64,000 bases of DNA from Vanilla planifolia. Lineage: Eukaryota; Streptophyta; Magnoliopsida; Asparagales; Orchidaceae. A model generated the notes under the pieces. It was given only the letters and a program-made list of their open reading frames with translations. It had not been told where the DNA came from and searched no databases. Numbering within the stretch: the stretch's first letter is position 1; every line of letters starts with the position of its first letter. The DNA is taken from the NCBI GenBank assembly GCA_023846275.1, contig JAIUJO010000082.1:1306266-1370265 (forward strand). The letters run 5' to 3'. Below, piece by piece: positions 53,538-64,000 of this stretch. The position numbers and the translations under genes are program-made.

Positions 53538-54015
53538 AACAATGGTTGAGTGATTAAATTACATTTGTCTATGAGGGTTTCTAAAACAGCAACTAAAGCA
53601 AAGCATTTTTTGTTGTCCCAAGCCATTAAAACAATTTGGTTTAGTGATTAAAGTACATTTTTCCACGAGGGTTTCTCAAACAGCAACTGAGTGCATTTTT
53701 TGTTTCCCCGAGCCATTAAAACAATTTGTTTGAGTGAATAAAGTACATTTGACCACAAGGGTTTCTAAAATTGCAACTGAAGCAATGCTTTTTTTGTTGG
53801 CCCAAGCCATTAAAACAATTTGGTTAAGTGATTGAAGTACATTTGTTCACGAGGGTTTCAAAAAAAACAACTGAAGTAAAGTATTTTTTGTTGGCCAAAG
53901 CCATTAAAACAATTTGGTTTAGTGATTAAAGTACTTTTGTCCACTAGGGTTTCTAAAATAGCAACTGAAGGAATGCTTTTTTTTGCCTTAAGCCATTAAA
54001 ACAATTTGGTGTTTG
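53537..54015 (+). repeat. 92-bp minisatellite at the kinesin 3' end
   Basis: About five copies of a 90-94-base unit. The word gccattaaaacaattt begins at 53622, 53712, 53806, 53900 and 53992 (spacings 90, 94, 94, 92). Other unit landmarks are 'gagggtttctaaaa', 'gcaactgaag' and 'aagtacattt'. The first unit starts in the bases around the kinesin stop codon ('gaaacaatggttgagtgatt'), so the array grew from the start of the former 3' UTR. Confidence 0.9.
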
Positions 54016-57000
54016 TAGAATGTATTTTGCAGATGATGGTTTTGATCATTGCTTCCTCTTCCATTGCCATAATATTCATGTCAGATGTAATAATTTGTTT
54101 GACATCTGATTGATCTACTGTTTTGTGATCTTCGTGTATGGTATTGGGTGATTAACTATCTTCCTTTTCATCACCCATTGTTCTGAAAACTAAGTGTTCA
54201 TCTTCTTTTACTAAATAGCTGTTGAAGTTGCGCATAGTGTTATATTTCATGCCTTTGATATTTTTCTGTACCCTTGGCGAAGAGAAACCATTATCAATCT
54301 AAGTTATGCCCTTAAAAATTATATGTTATTAAAAAATATGACCTAGTGAGGTTGTTTTAATTTTTAAAGTGCTTATATTAATTAGATGGCTAAGTTGTAA
54401 TTATATTGAGTCCTTTATGCCCTAAAATTGTAAGAATTGTCATGTTTTCTCTTGTATTGCCAATATATTTTACTATATATTGCTAGAATTTCAGTATTAT
54501 CCCTAGTATAAAAAAAATGAAGCTTTCAACTCAAATCGGGAACAAAATTCAGTGTTATAATCTGATTATGATCAATCTGAGCTTCGGTATGCACGTCAAT
54601 GAGGATGCATACATTGGCATATGCATACTAGAATTTTTGAGAATGTACTATATAGTGATACATTCAATAATATATTTTGTTTTATTTATAGTATTTTTAT
54701 GGATCAAAATATCAGGTATCAGTTTACCATAGTGCAAGAACTTAATTTTAAAAGAAAAGGACAACATGAGTCCTATTATTCTCACATAACGTGCTCTTAG
54801 TGTGATAGTTTTTATTGATTAAAAACCTTCCAATTTTCTTGATCGAGAAAGTGGCCAAATCGAAAAATTGTTGTCATGATTTAACTCAGTTTTCTATAAA
54901 CTTTGATGCCTTAAAAAATATATATGTTCCTAAACATGGATTATAGCCTCTAGTGACAAGCAAACATTAAGTGACTTCAAATTGGCCATAATAAAAAAAT
55001 ATAGGAGAGTTAAAATATACTTTTAAATAACAAGTTTTGGACCAATGGATATATTTATGATGGCATGCATTGGCTAAGTGACAAAAAAAGGAATTTTTAG
55101 GAATATAAAGAGGTTGTATATGCCATACACAAGTATCATTAAATAGAGATGAAATGATCAACTCTGCTAATAAATTAATTCAACTTACTTTTTGTACCAA
55201 TGTTTCCAATAAAACCAAGAGAATTACTGAAATAACCTAAAATCATTCAACTTGATCTTAGAAAACTAAGAAATCAAGTAACCAATCACAAATATATGCC
55301 AACTAAGTATAGCATTTATCTGCATTGCTTAAAAGCCAATGATTCTTTATACATCTATTTTGATGTGACCAATTAGGAGAGAAATATTGTAAGGTATGCT
55401 TTCATCTTTTTCTCTTAATAAGTTTAGAAACTATTGATTTAGCATTGGCATTCAAAAGAAACAAGGAGAATGTTTGCACCATTTATATTTTTTAAAAGAA
55501 ATTTGAGGAATTTGCCCCTATTTGAAATTGAACCTCTAGTTCATACGAGACTCATTCGCACATAAATTACATACCTGGCAATTGTAATTCGAAACACAAT
55601 CTAAATATAGATATGGAATGGAAAGGGGAAAAGGGCAGGGCATATTTGATTCAAATTCATACTAAGAGGAGCTCATTTGTCACATCAAAAGCATAACGTT
55701 CAGTCGTTTGTGAGTGTACGTTGCACAACTATTTTCATAAATTGTTTTGTTTGATAATTTAGAAGAAATTTCCCTTTGAAAAATATTGATCATGAAATGA
55801 ATTCTATACTAACAATTGTCGTGAGATGTACAATACAAAAAAGGTAACATCTTTTGGAATATCATTTAGTGGATGGGCATTTTTGCATTTAATAAAGAGC
55901 ATACTTCAAAGCTTAAATTAAAATAATTTAGAGATCGAAATATATAAGGATGTCACAAGAGATGTTAAAGATTCAAATGGAAAATGTAGAAAACAAAAGT
56001 GATAATAAATTAAACATATAAATCTATTAGTAATATATTGGATAATTTCTTAAGCTAAACGAACCTTAAATTATTGATCCTTTTATCCATTAGTTGAAGA
56101 AGGTAGTGCTTCAAAAATTTTGGAATGTGAAGACTGAGATGCATATAGAGGGGTTGATCCATTTATTCTTTAGATGAAGATGGTAGTGTTTCAAAAATTT
56201 TGGAATGTGAAGACTGAGACGCATATAGTGGGGCAAACTTTGTTAGTGATGGCATGGTTATGGATGCAATTTTTATGTTCTACTAATGGTGAAATAATTG
56301 CAAAAACTTGAGGATAACAAACGGATGATAGAATGGAAAAAAGCCTGAAACTTTGTAGCATTGACAAATGCTTGATTCACATCATTTGAGAGATGTTGGC
56401 TCAATGTTGGTGGTTCCCTATTGAATATTAAACAATTTAATGAAAAATAAGTTTGAAGAGTGCTGGTAAGTGTTGTTGTAATGCTGTGTTTATGATTTGT
56501 TGTTTAGAAAAACTTATTTTGAATTTTCCCAAAACATCTTTGCTTATTAGTTTAGAAAAAAGAAAACTTTGACTTTGTGAGAATAAAAGATCTTTTTGAA
56601 CTAGTAAAATAATAAAATGAAAAAAATAGTGATATCCTCCCTAATTTATAAATAAATATAATTAGTTAAGTTATTTAACATGACCTAAAATAAGTATTTT
56701 TGTGATTAAAAGTACAAAATTTAAGCAATCAAACCAACCCTCGATCTTATACTATCATGTGGAGTATTATTGTTTATAAACTCATTAGTTATTGATGGAT
56801 AATACATGAAAACATGATTCCATAGTACTTGGAAAAAATTGTTTATGACTTTATGCATATATTGAAAATAAATATAACAATATTGTAATATTCATGTAAT
56901 GATTGATTATCCTCAACTTTATCAAATTATTATTTGAATATATTTACATAAATATTTGTTTATATTTTTTTAAAATATTAAATCATCACAATTTGATTTC

Positions 57001-57480
57001 ATTTCTATAAATTGTACAGATAAATAACTTCCATTTGATGGTTGCAAAAACTATAATAATAGTTTTTCACTATTTTTGGAAACCAAATTTCATTCTATGA
57101 TATCTATTATAATATGTGGTAGTTAAGTAGATTTGTTCTGAACCAAGAATCCTATTCGAAGGAAAAGTAGAAATTATAATAATAAGACACAACATGCGAA
57201 AGTTCTATGCGTGAACTTATAATGGATTTTTAAGTAGAATTAATCAATATTTCAAGACAATCATCACAGGAAAGCATAAGATAGTATGTGTAACCAAATT
57301 CTTACATACTAATTTGCTTCAATCAAAACAAGAATTCCTTTACAACTTCCCTAACATGAACATAAATAACCTATGGAAAACAATTTATGACATGAAACTT
57401 GATAGGAATACAAATACATTAGAGAAGCCAAATAGGCACCAAACATAAAACATTGGGTGGAAAAAAGTCAAGTTAACAAA
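54016..57480. other. AT-rich DNA, no gene recognised
   Basis: 54016-54300 is less AT-rich and may be the old kinesin 3' UTR or flank. The rest shows no recognisable exon, RNA gene or transposon domain on either strand. Short open frames (54517-54732 plus, 54967-55161 minus) have no motifs. Confidence 0.4.
56076..56235. repeat. 80-bp tandem duplication
   Basis: A unit beginning 'gatcc' at 56076 repeats at 56156. Both copies contain 'tcaaaaattttggaatgtga', then 'agactgaga', then 'gcatatag', with a few differences. Two copies only, in non-coding sequence. Confidence 0.9.
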
Positions 57481-58261
57481 TACCCTTTCACGTTCTACGA
57501 GTTGACAAGGACGACGAATGTGCATGGGAGGCCCCCTTATTTACGGTGGAGGGATTGGCCTCACTTGCTTATTTTGTAGTTCAGTAACTCTGTCTATTTT
57601 CTAATACTTAATCTCAAAAAATAAACTATATATTATTCATATGGCAAATGAAGGATTTGTATTACTACTTGAGAAAAAGAAGACCTGAAAAAACTACATA
57701 TGAGAAGATTCACAGCATGCTTATAGAAGACAGTGAATTCCAAAACAACTTGAGAAGACATTAACATAAAGTCTAATTAGTTGATTGTAACTGTTAAACA
57801 TTTTTCAAAAGAGAGAAAATTTTCTTATATTTTTTGTTTGGTTGGGTGAATTTAAAAATCCATGTGCACTTTAGGTTCCACAAAAATTTTGTTTCTTGCA
57901 AACAAAATTTTGAAAACCAAATCAAAGAATAACTACACCCAACAAGGAAAACATAAATTGAACTTAAAATGTCATCATTTATAATTCCATGATTTAAATA
58001 TTCATAAAATGTTAAATTGTATCCAACCAAATGAAACGTAAATACAGGAATCATGATATAAATATTGAGATATGGAATGCAAACTATGTTTACTATGACC
58101 ATGGGAACTCCCCCAAACTCTTAAAAGGCTAGCACTATCATGGGAAGACATCCTATTCAAACAGTTGGCCACTCTAATAAGAGCATCAAGAATTCTTTAA
58201 GCTAAGCTAGCTCCAAAAAACCCTTTACTAGAAAAAGGGAAAAAAGGTCAATCCTACATTT

Positions 58262-60355
58262 TCACCCCGCTTTTCTGTTCTAGATTATCATCAGTGCTCA
58301 CAAGCATGTTAATAAAACCATTCACATCCACAAATTCCTTGAATGTAATGTCTGGATAGACAAGAATATTAAATAGGGTCTCATGGAGTAGTCTCATACT
58401 GACATTACTTTTGGCATATAACTTAAGTTGTTACAAATATAATCAAATAATATCGCCCCAGTAAGATAGGAATGCTTCCATTTTGCAACTCAAAGCTTGA
58501 ATTGAAGTATGATGTTCCGTTAGTTCCCAAAAAGATGGCAAAAATGGCAAATGGATAGAGCTTTATGTTTAGTCAAGATGAAACAAAAACATGGTTAATA
58601 ATATATTCTTTTATATTTCAAATTTCATCAAAGTAGGAGACAAAAAAACATGTTGCTGAACATCAGATGAACAAAATAAGCTATTGCTTATCTAATGGCT
58701 CCCAAAAGTTTTACCAACTTTTCAATAGGAATTCAAAAAGAAAAATATCAATAACTACAAAAGCTATGAAACCTGACCAACATTCCAACTTGCTTATGAG
58801 AATGCCTAAAATAAGCATCAAATTATAAGTAACAATCATTACCATCTCTGCGAGAGCTTCGATATTAACCCACAGAACAGATCTTGTTCAAGGTCATCAT
58901 CATCATTAAATGAATCAAAAAAACAAAAATAGATATAGGGGTATAAGCATTTAAAATATGTTATATTTGTAAACAATGTATTTATGAAGGAACATTAAAG
59001 AAAGACATTTTAGTACCCAATCCCACATTAAATTAAATCATAATACAAGCTAAACAACATGGATGGGGCTATTAGTTCCATGAACACTATGATTCTGAAG
59101 AATAAGATTTATGCCCTCAAAATATTCATTTTAAAATTTACAAATTGCAAAGCTGTAAATGACTTGATCCAAGCAAGTAGAGCAGGGCTCAAGTTCAATT
59201 ATGTTAGGTCTACTGTAGCTTAATTCTAGTATAATGGATGGTATTAAAGCTTTTCTCATTTAAATCATAAATGCTTAAGTTTAAAAACCCCAAACAAGCA
59301 ACTTGATCAACAAATATATGAATGAGCTATAAAAAAGACAATATACAATCAACTAAACAAGTTGGCACGTGTTAAATATTTGAGACTGAAAACAAGCATG
59401 TGATCATAAAATGTTTATGAACACTAATTGATACATTTATAAAGCATATATACACTATATTCATGAATATTAATTGATACTTTAAACAAGTATGCCTTTT
59501 CTGAACCTCTAGATCATGCTTAAAAGAATGTATTAAAAGGACACATCAGGTACATAAACAACCTCAATTATTAATGTTTAGGAAAAAGGCGTGCATGAAA
59601 AAAATGAAATCAATAATAATAAAAATAACTTATGAATTTTGTTAAAAATATATATAATATAATGTATTGAAGATAAACAAAGACAAGCATAAGCCAAACA
59701 CGTAAAAATAATAACAAAACAAAAAAAATATGTACAAGATGTTAGAACTATACAATCCACATGGCATTTATGAGCTTCTATAAAAGAATAGTTAACGTTT
59801 ATGACTCAAGATAACTAAAGATAAATACGAAGGTAAAACACAGAAAACAACAAAGCCTAGTAATCATAAAATGTATATTAAATAATTAAGCATTTATAAA
59901 TACATTGTGTCCAAGAATGGAGCAATTTAACAAAAGCTAAATAATCCAACTTCAAGAATTCATTCAACACCATCTTGATTAATAAGAAAATTACATTAGC
60001 TAGCTTTTATAAAAAGACCATCAAACACATCATTCACAAATCAAATAGAGATCTTGGACCACTCTATTGAACTAGCCATAATACTATGCTACTAATTGAG
60101 ACTGGCTACTGTAGTTGAAACCAGGCACATTTTAATTTCAAGGTCCGATGAAATGGCATGAGACAAATCATCATAGAACTCAAAAATAAGACCTCAATTT
60201 ATTCACTATTAAAAGTAAAGGAGTGATTTCAAACCTCATGGAATTTTTTGTTGTGAAAAGTGCAAGGCATTCCTTTCCTAAATGATATTTTGATAATGAA
60301 GCAGATTTAATGAAAAACCATGCTGTATAAATATCAACATGGAACCTGGCCCACT
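58262..60355 (-). pseudogene. Exon-like islands of an unrecognised gene
   Basis: Several minus-strand open pieces look like exons. (1) 60235-60355, between a tttgtgcag acceptor and an ATGAG|gttt donor, reads EWARFHVDIYTAWFFIKSAS then LSKYHLGKECLALFTTKNSM. (2) About 60095-60178, after ttttgag, reads FYDDLSHAISSDLEIKMC then LVSTTVASLN. (3) About 59150-59220 has two alternative open frames. (4) 58843 to about 58915 reads DSFNDDDDLEQDLFCGLI then SKLSQR, followed by gtaatg. (5) About 58470-58545 reads FWELTEHHTSIQALSCKM then EAFLSYWGDII. (6) 58262 to about 58430 reads LYAKSNVSMRLLHETLF then NILVYPDITFKEF and ends in a stop. A frame change separates (5) and (6). I do not recognise the family; the helical, Leu-rich look would fit an alpha-helical repeat protein, but that is a guess. 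It may be a decayed gene, or a live one whose exons I have delimited badly. Confidence 0.35.
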
Positions 60356-60559
60356 CTGCACAAATTAATCACCATGAATATAAACTAGCCCTTGTTTCCT
60401 AATCCAGACTAACAAATTATGATAGGCAAAAACATAACTCTACATAGAAAGATATTCATAATCTCGGCTCACAAGAATTACAAAACAATGTGAAGCACCT
60501 GATAGATAACAAAACATTAGAACAAAAATACCAGTATCAACTTGAGAGTAGGTAGGAAA

Positions 60560-60880
60560 GAGTAATAAACACTTATAATCATCATAGACAGTAAGCTATT
60601 TAAACTCCTACAAGAACCATTGGCCTGAAAGATGAAAGGCGAGAGAGAGCGAGAGAGAGAGGCAAAAACCTTCTGCCTTGGAACACCTGGAGAGCACAAG
60701 AGAAGCAGTGAGGGTCGAAGGAGACACACAAGTCATGGAGCTTGAAACACCTATAAACAGTGGCATTCAGTACATGGAGATCGAGATCGACAGTCGCACC
60801 GGCGGAGGCAGAAAAAATAATAATTATAGGGCCATCGAAGGGAGAAAAGGAGAAGGGAAAGGAAGACCTTTTGTTCGATG
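60560..60880 (-). other. Possible promoter/first-exon island of the minus-strand gene
   Basis: This stretch is much less AT-rich than its flanks, with CG dinucleotides (gatcgagatcgacagtcgcaccggcgg, first part at about 60779). On the minus strand it is CT-rich, including a (CT)n run at 60641-60662, as in plant 5' leaders. It lies just upstream (minus strand) of the exon-like islands. No convincing long start-codon frame is visible. Confidence 0.3.
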
Positions 60881-62280
60881 AAAACCTTAAAACTCCATAA
60901 ACAAAACTTCAAAGATTGTGGCAACAAAAAAAATCATTTCTAAAAATAAAGAAAAAGCGAAAGAAATAATAAATTATGTGGGTAAATAAAATCAATCGAT
61001 ACATTCCATAATAATCAATTAAAGTTTTATATAATTGTTTATAACAATTTAAAATCATTACGTTGTATATAATAATAAATCATCTGTTATATCATAATTA
61101 AAAAATTATTCAAATAATTTTCAGACTATGTGTGATAGTCAAAATAAAACTTTAATCCTCTTAAAAATAAAAATAACTATTTGTTATTAAGAGAACAAAA
61201 AATGATATAAAAAATATTTAATATCAAGTTTTAAGTATTATTAAAAAAAATTATATTTATATATATATATATATACATATCATGAATAACATATTAAAAA
61301 CAAATATTAATGAAAGAAAGAAAAATATACAAAGAAATCCTCATCATTTATTACAAATTTTAACGATGAACATATTAAGAGTTGTATAATTTTTGTAGTT
61401 ACCCAATAAAAACAATGGGTAATTAAGAAACTATGATTTAGTATGATTCAACAAAAATTTTAATACGAGATTGATGGAGGGGTCTTTATCTTTCAAATGG
61501 TAATTAGATATTTAAATTGAGACAAAATGATTTTTCTTAATTAATGATAAATCAAATATTAACAATATAATTTTTTATTTTTTATCTTTATTTATTTAGT
61601 ATGAAATAAATAGATTTATAATGAAATGATTTTAATGTATGTATTTGTTTATTATTTAGCATCATTATAATATTTGATTAAATATTTTATTTTGTTTATA
61701 AATTTAGCCAATCATAAAACTATTTAAAGTGATCTATTGATTAATAATTAATTATAGGAATAAGTTTTTTAGTATATCATAAATCTAAGATCTTTTATAG
61801 AAATTTTTTTGTCAATATTTCAAAATATAAATTTTAATTCAAAAGATGAAAAAATTATAAAAAGTACTTTAATATATATATATATGTATACTTATAAAAT
61901 AATTATAATATGAACCATTCTATTAATCTGTTTTTAGTACCATAATTTCAAACTTATATTTTTTTAATGAAGTTGTTTTTCAAAATATTGTCAATTGTTT
62001 ATTTAGCTAAGTTTAAATACATAGTTTTAATTTAAAAAAAAAGAAAACAGTGTCAAATCATAATTGTTTTATCATCATAAAATAACATTAAAAAGTTTAA
62101 TTCACTTTTTATTAAGAGATAAAATATTTTCTAATCATTTTTCAATACAACTAATAAAAAATTTATAAAACCCATCATGTTCTTAATAATAATTTTTAAT
62201 AAAACTATTTAATTTATTTTAATTAATAAATTAAATTTTTAACATAAAATTATTATAAAAAATATAATAAAAATACATAA
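60881..62280. other. Very AT-rich intergenic DNA
   Basis: No gene or named repeat. Short AT dinucleotide runs lie near 61257-61276 and 61870-61882. It separates the 57-61 kb islands from the AUG5 pseudogene. Confidence 0.5.
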
Positions 62281-62598
62281 AATTTTCAATTGCCTCTGCG
62301 ATCGGAGAACTAATGCCACTGACTAAGCATCGAATTCCCAGACACTCCTTAGTTTTTTCGGTGACCTTCTCCTCAATCCCTCTTCAAATACCTTTGTTTT
62401 TCTCTACTCCTTCAACCCTTTCTCATCCCTACGCCTTCTAGATCAAAACTCATTTGCCGCTTTATCTGCATCTTCCTTTAGCCTTTGTGTCGATGTTGCT
62501 CAGTTTGACAGCTCTCCGTCGGTGTTTCTTTGCATCTAAACAGCAAATGTGAAGATTACATTCTTCTCAGACGGAGTATTTTTCTATCAGGGTACACT
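62281..62598 (+). promoter_or_regulatory. Upstream/5' leader region of the AUG5 pseudogene
   Basis: Composition shifts sharply at about 62290 from AT-rich to a C/T-rich, moderate-GC stretch (ctcctcaatccctcttc and similar) that runs up to the AUG5 start codon, as in a plant 5' leader. No definite TATA box or start site was assigned. Confidence 0.4.
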
Positions 62599-64000
62599 AT
62601 GCAGGCTCTAGGAGGGGCAAGAGTCCCGAGGCCAGAGGTGATCATTGATTGGCTTCAGAACTAAATGGGATACCCTGGTCAGCTTCCTTTCGTTGACCAG
62701 ATCCACAAGATCTACCCGGGAAACATGGTCCCTGTGTGGAGCTTTCTCCTTCAAAGAGTGCGGTTGGAGAGAACCACGGCGACGGTTCACCATAATATTT
62801 TGGTTCATGGAGTGGCGGCACCTGCTGAAGTGGTGAAAGCGAGGAGGTGGGAGAAGAAAAAGGGAAACTTGGATTTCAAGGATGGATCATCTCGAGAGGA
62901 GAAGGAAGTGGCGATGAGGGAGAGGGACCTTGCGAAGGAGGAGGCAGTGAGGTTGAGGAATGTCGTTAGGTGGCAAAGGAAGGAGTTGAGGTCCCGGATG
63001 GCAGAGGTTGAAAGAGAGGAGTCGGAGCGAATGCGAATGGTCGACGAGAGGGCCAATGCTAGGTGAGTTGTCTACTTTTTTTATTTGTTTTTTTTATTAG
63101 AGGATTCTTGTAGCAGGTGGATTATACATAACTAAATGTTGGAATTTGGAATTGGAGAAGAGGTTTTTTTGGGTTTGTGAGGTCATGAATGCATTATATT
63201 TCATGTTATTGTTCACTAAATGCATATTTTTTTGAAGTTGTGTGATATTGCTAATGTGTTTTCCATTGGAATGACTACATAATTACTAATTACCTTTAGG
63301 TTTGTACTTGTTTAATGAATAACTATTTCCTTTATTTTGGTTAACATATAAGGTACAAACAGGTGATGTTAGAAGCTTATGATCAGTAATGTGATGAAGT
63401 AACTAAGATATTTGTAGAGTAACAAAAATAGCTTCATCAATATGTATGCCAAGCAAGAGACATTAGGAGGTTGATTACATTTAGTGCTACTGATTCTGTT
63501 GGTGAGATCCATTCACACAATGAGAAAGAAGTAGTCTACACAATGGTTAAGGGTAGCAAATTATCAGATGATGTCATTTTAATTGAGACATCATGAGATA
63601 GAATCATTATATCATCATGCGAGTCTCTTGCAAGGCATATGATTGAAAGAATCCAAAGTACCTAACCGGCATATGATGGGATTGGAATGAACTCTAGTAT
63701 TCAATCACTACATACACATTGTGCTGCAACAAACTGATCCGTAGGGAGACTAAAAATATTGACATCCGAGCATATGCAGAGATTTTGAGGTAATTCTTTT
63801 TATCTTCAGATCATTGTTTTATTTTTTCTTTCCCCATAGGCTGAATTTATAAAATATTTTCTTTAGCTTCGATAAATCTTTGTTTGTTTCTCAAGTTTTG
63901 GAAGTTCTGTGATGTAGTTAGCATACATTTATAGCTTCAAAAATACATTGGAGCATAATGGTTGTAGATAGGAAAATATTACAAAGTTCAACGTTAATGT
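62599..64000 (+). pseudogene. AUG5: Augmin subunit 5 pseudogene, 5' part
   Basis: This is a broken copy of plant AUG5 (HAUS5-like), a subunit of the augmin complex that recruits gamma-tubulin to existing microtubules in spindle and phragmoplast. Exon 1 (62599-63062) starts MQALGGARVPRPEVIIDWLQ, has TAA at 62662 in place of the Glu codon of WLQKEMGY, then YPGNMVPVWSFLLQRVR, a basic linker, and the coiled coil ERDLAKEEAVRLRNVVRWQR with MVDERANAR, ending in a GT donor. Exon 2 (63353-63789) begins YKQVMLEAYDQ(stop)CDE, has more stops (63387, 63420, 63429, 63594, 63663), keeps VVYTMVKGSKLSDDVILIET and SLARHMIERIQ, then loses a segment and shifts frame before IRRETKNIDIRAYAEILR and a GT donor. 63790-64000 is probably the next intron. 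Retained introns indicate DNA-level duplication. The 3' part lies beyond the window. Confidence 0.9.

Overview
The window is nuclear DNA from a flowering or other seed plant. The evidence is spliceosomal introns with GT/AG borders, a plant-type C-terminal-motor kinesin (ATK/KIN-14), a plant augmin subunit 5 gene, and remnants of plant Ty3/gypsy elements. The sequence is very AT-rich. No intact protein-coding gene was found: everything recognisable is a decayed gene, a decayed retroelement or a repeat. No species can be named from the sequence alone.

Layout. 1-2.5 kb holds minus-strand coding-like islands, one resembling an RNase H-like (RVT_3) domain. 2.9-26.5 kb is a very large array of a diverged, AT-rich satellite with a usual period of about 400-425 bp. 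It runs in reverse orientation at 2.9-5.05 kb, forward at 5.1-22.0 kb, reverse at 22.0-26.2 kb, and briefly forward to 26.55 kb. The strand switch near 5.08 kb is marked by a perfect 16-bp inverted repeat. 28.8-35.6 kb is a composite: a 1.85-kb direct repeat flanks a broken gypsy gag-protease-RT segment and more satellite, and each copy of the direct repeat carries about one satellite monomer. 35.6-40.1 kb is mostly featureless AT-rich DNA with one GC-richer island at 38.2-38.9 kb.

40.4-53.5 kb is a long, intron-containing pseudogene of a KIN-14 kinesin. Its coiled-coil exons are missing, its P-loop is damaged, it carries many stop codons, and a second gypsy element (Tat/Ogre-like RT and integrase) sits inside the motor region at about 45.2-51.9 kb. 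A 92-bp minisatellite starts at the kinesin stop codon. 54-57.4 kb has no gene I can support. 58.2-60.9 kb has a series of minus-strand exon-like islands that I do not recognise. 62.6-64 kb is the 5' part of an augmin subunit 5 (AUG5) pseudogene running off the window.

The two recognised host genes both belong to the spindle/phragmoplast microtubule machinery, and both are dead copies that keep their introns. They therefore arose by DNA-level duplication, not by reverse transcription. The best candidate for something undescribed is the ~410-bp satellite, its strand-switching layout, and its physical link to the direct repeats around the gypsy core.
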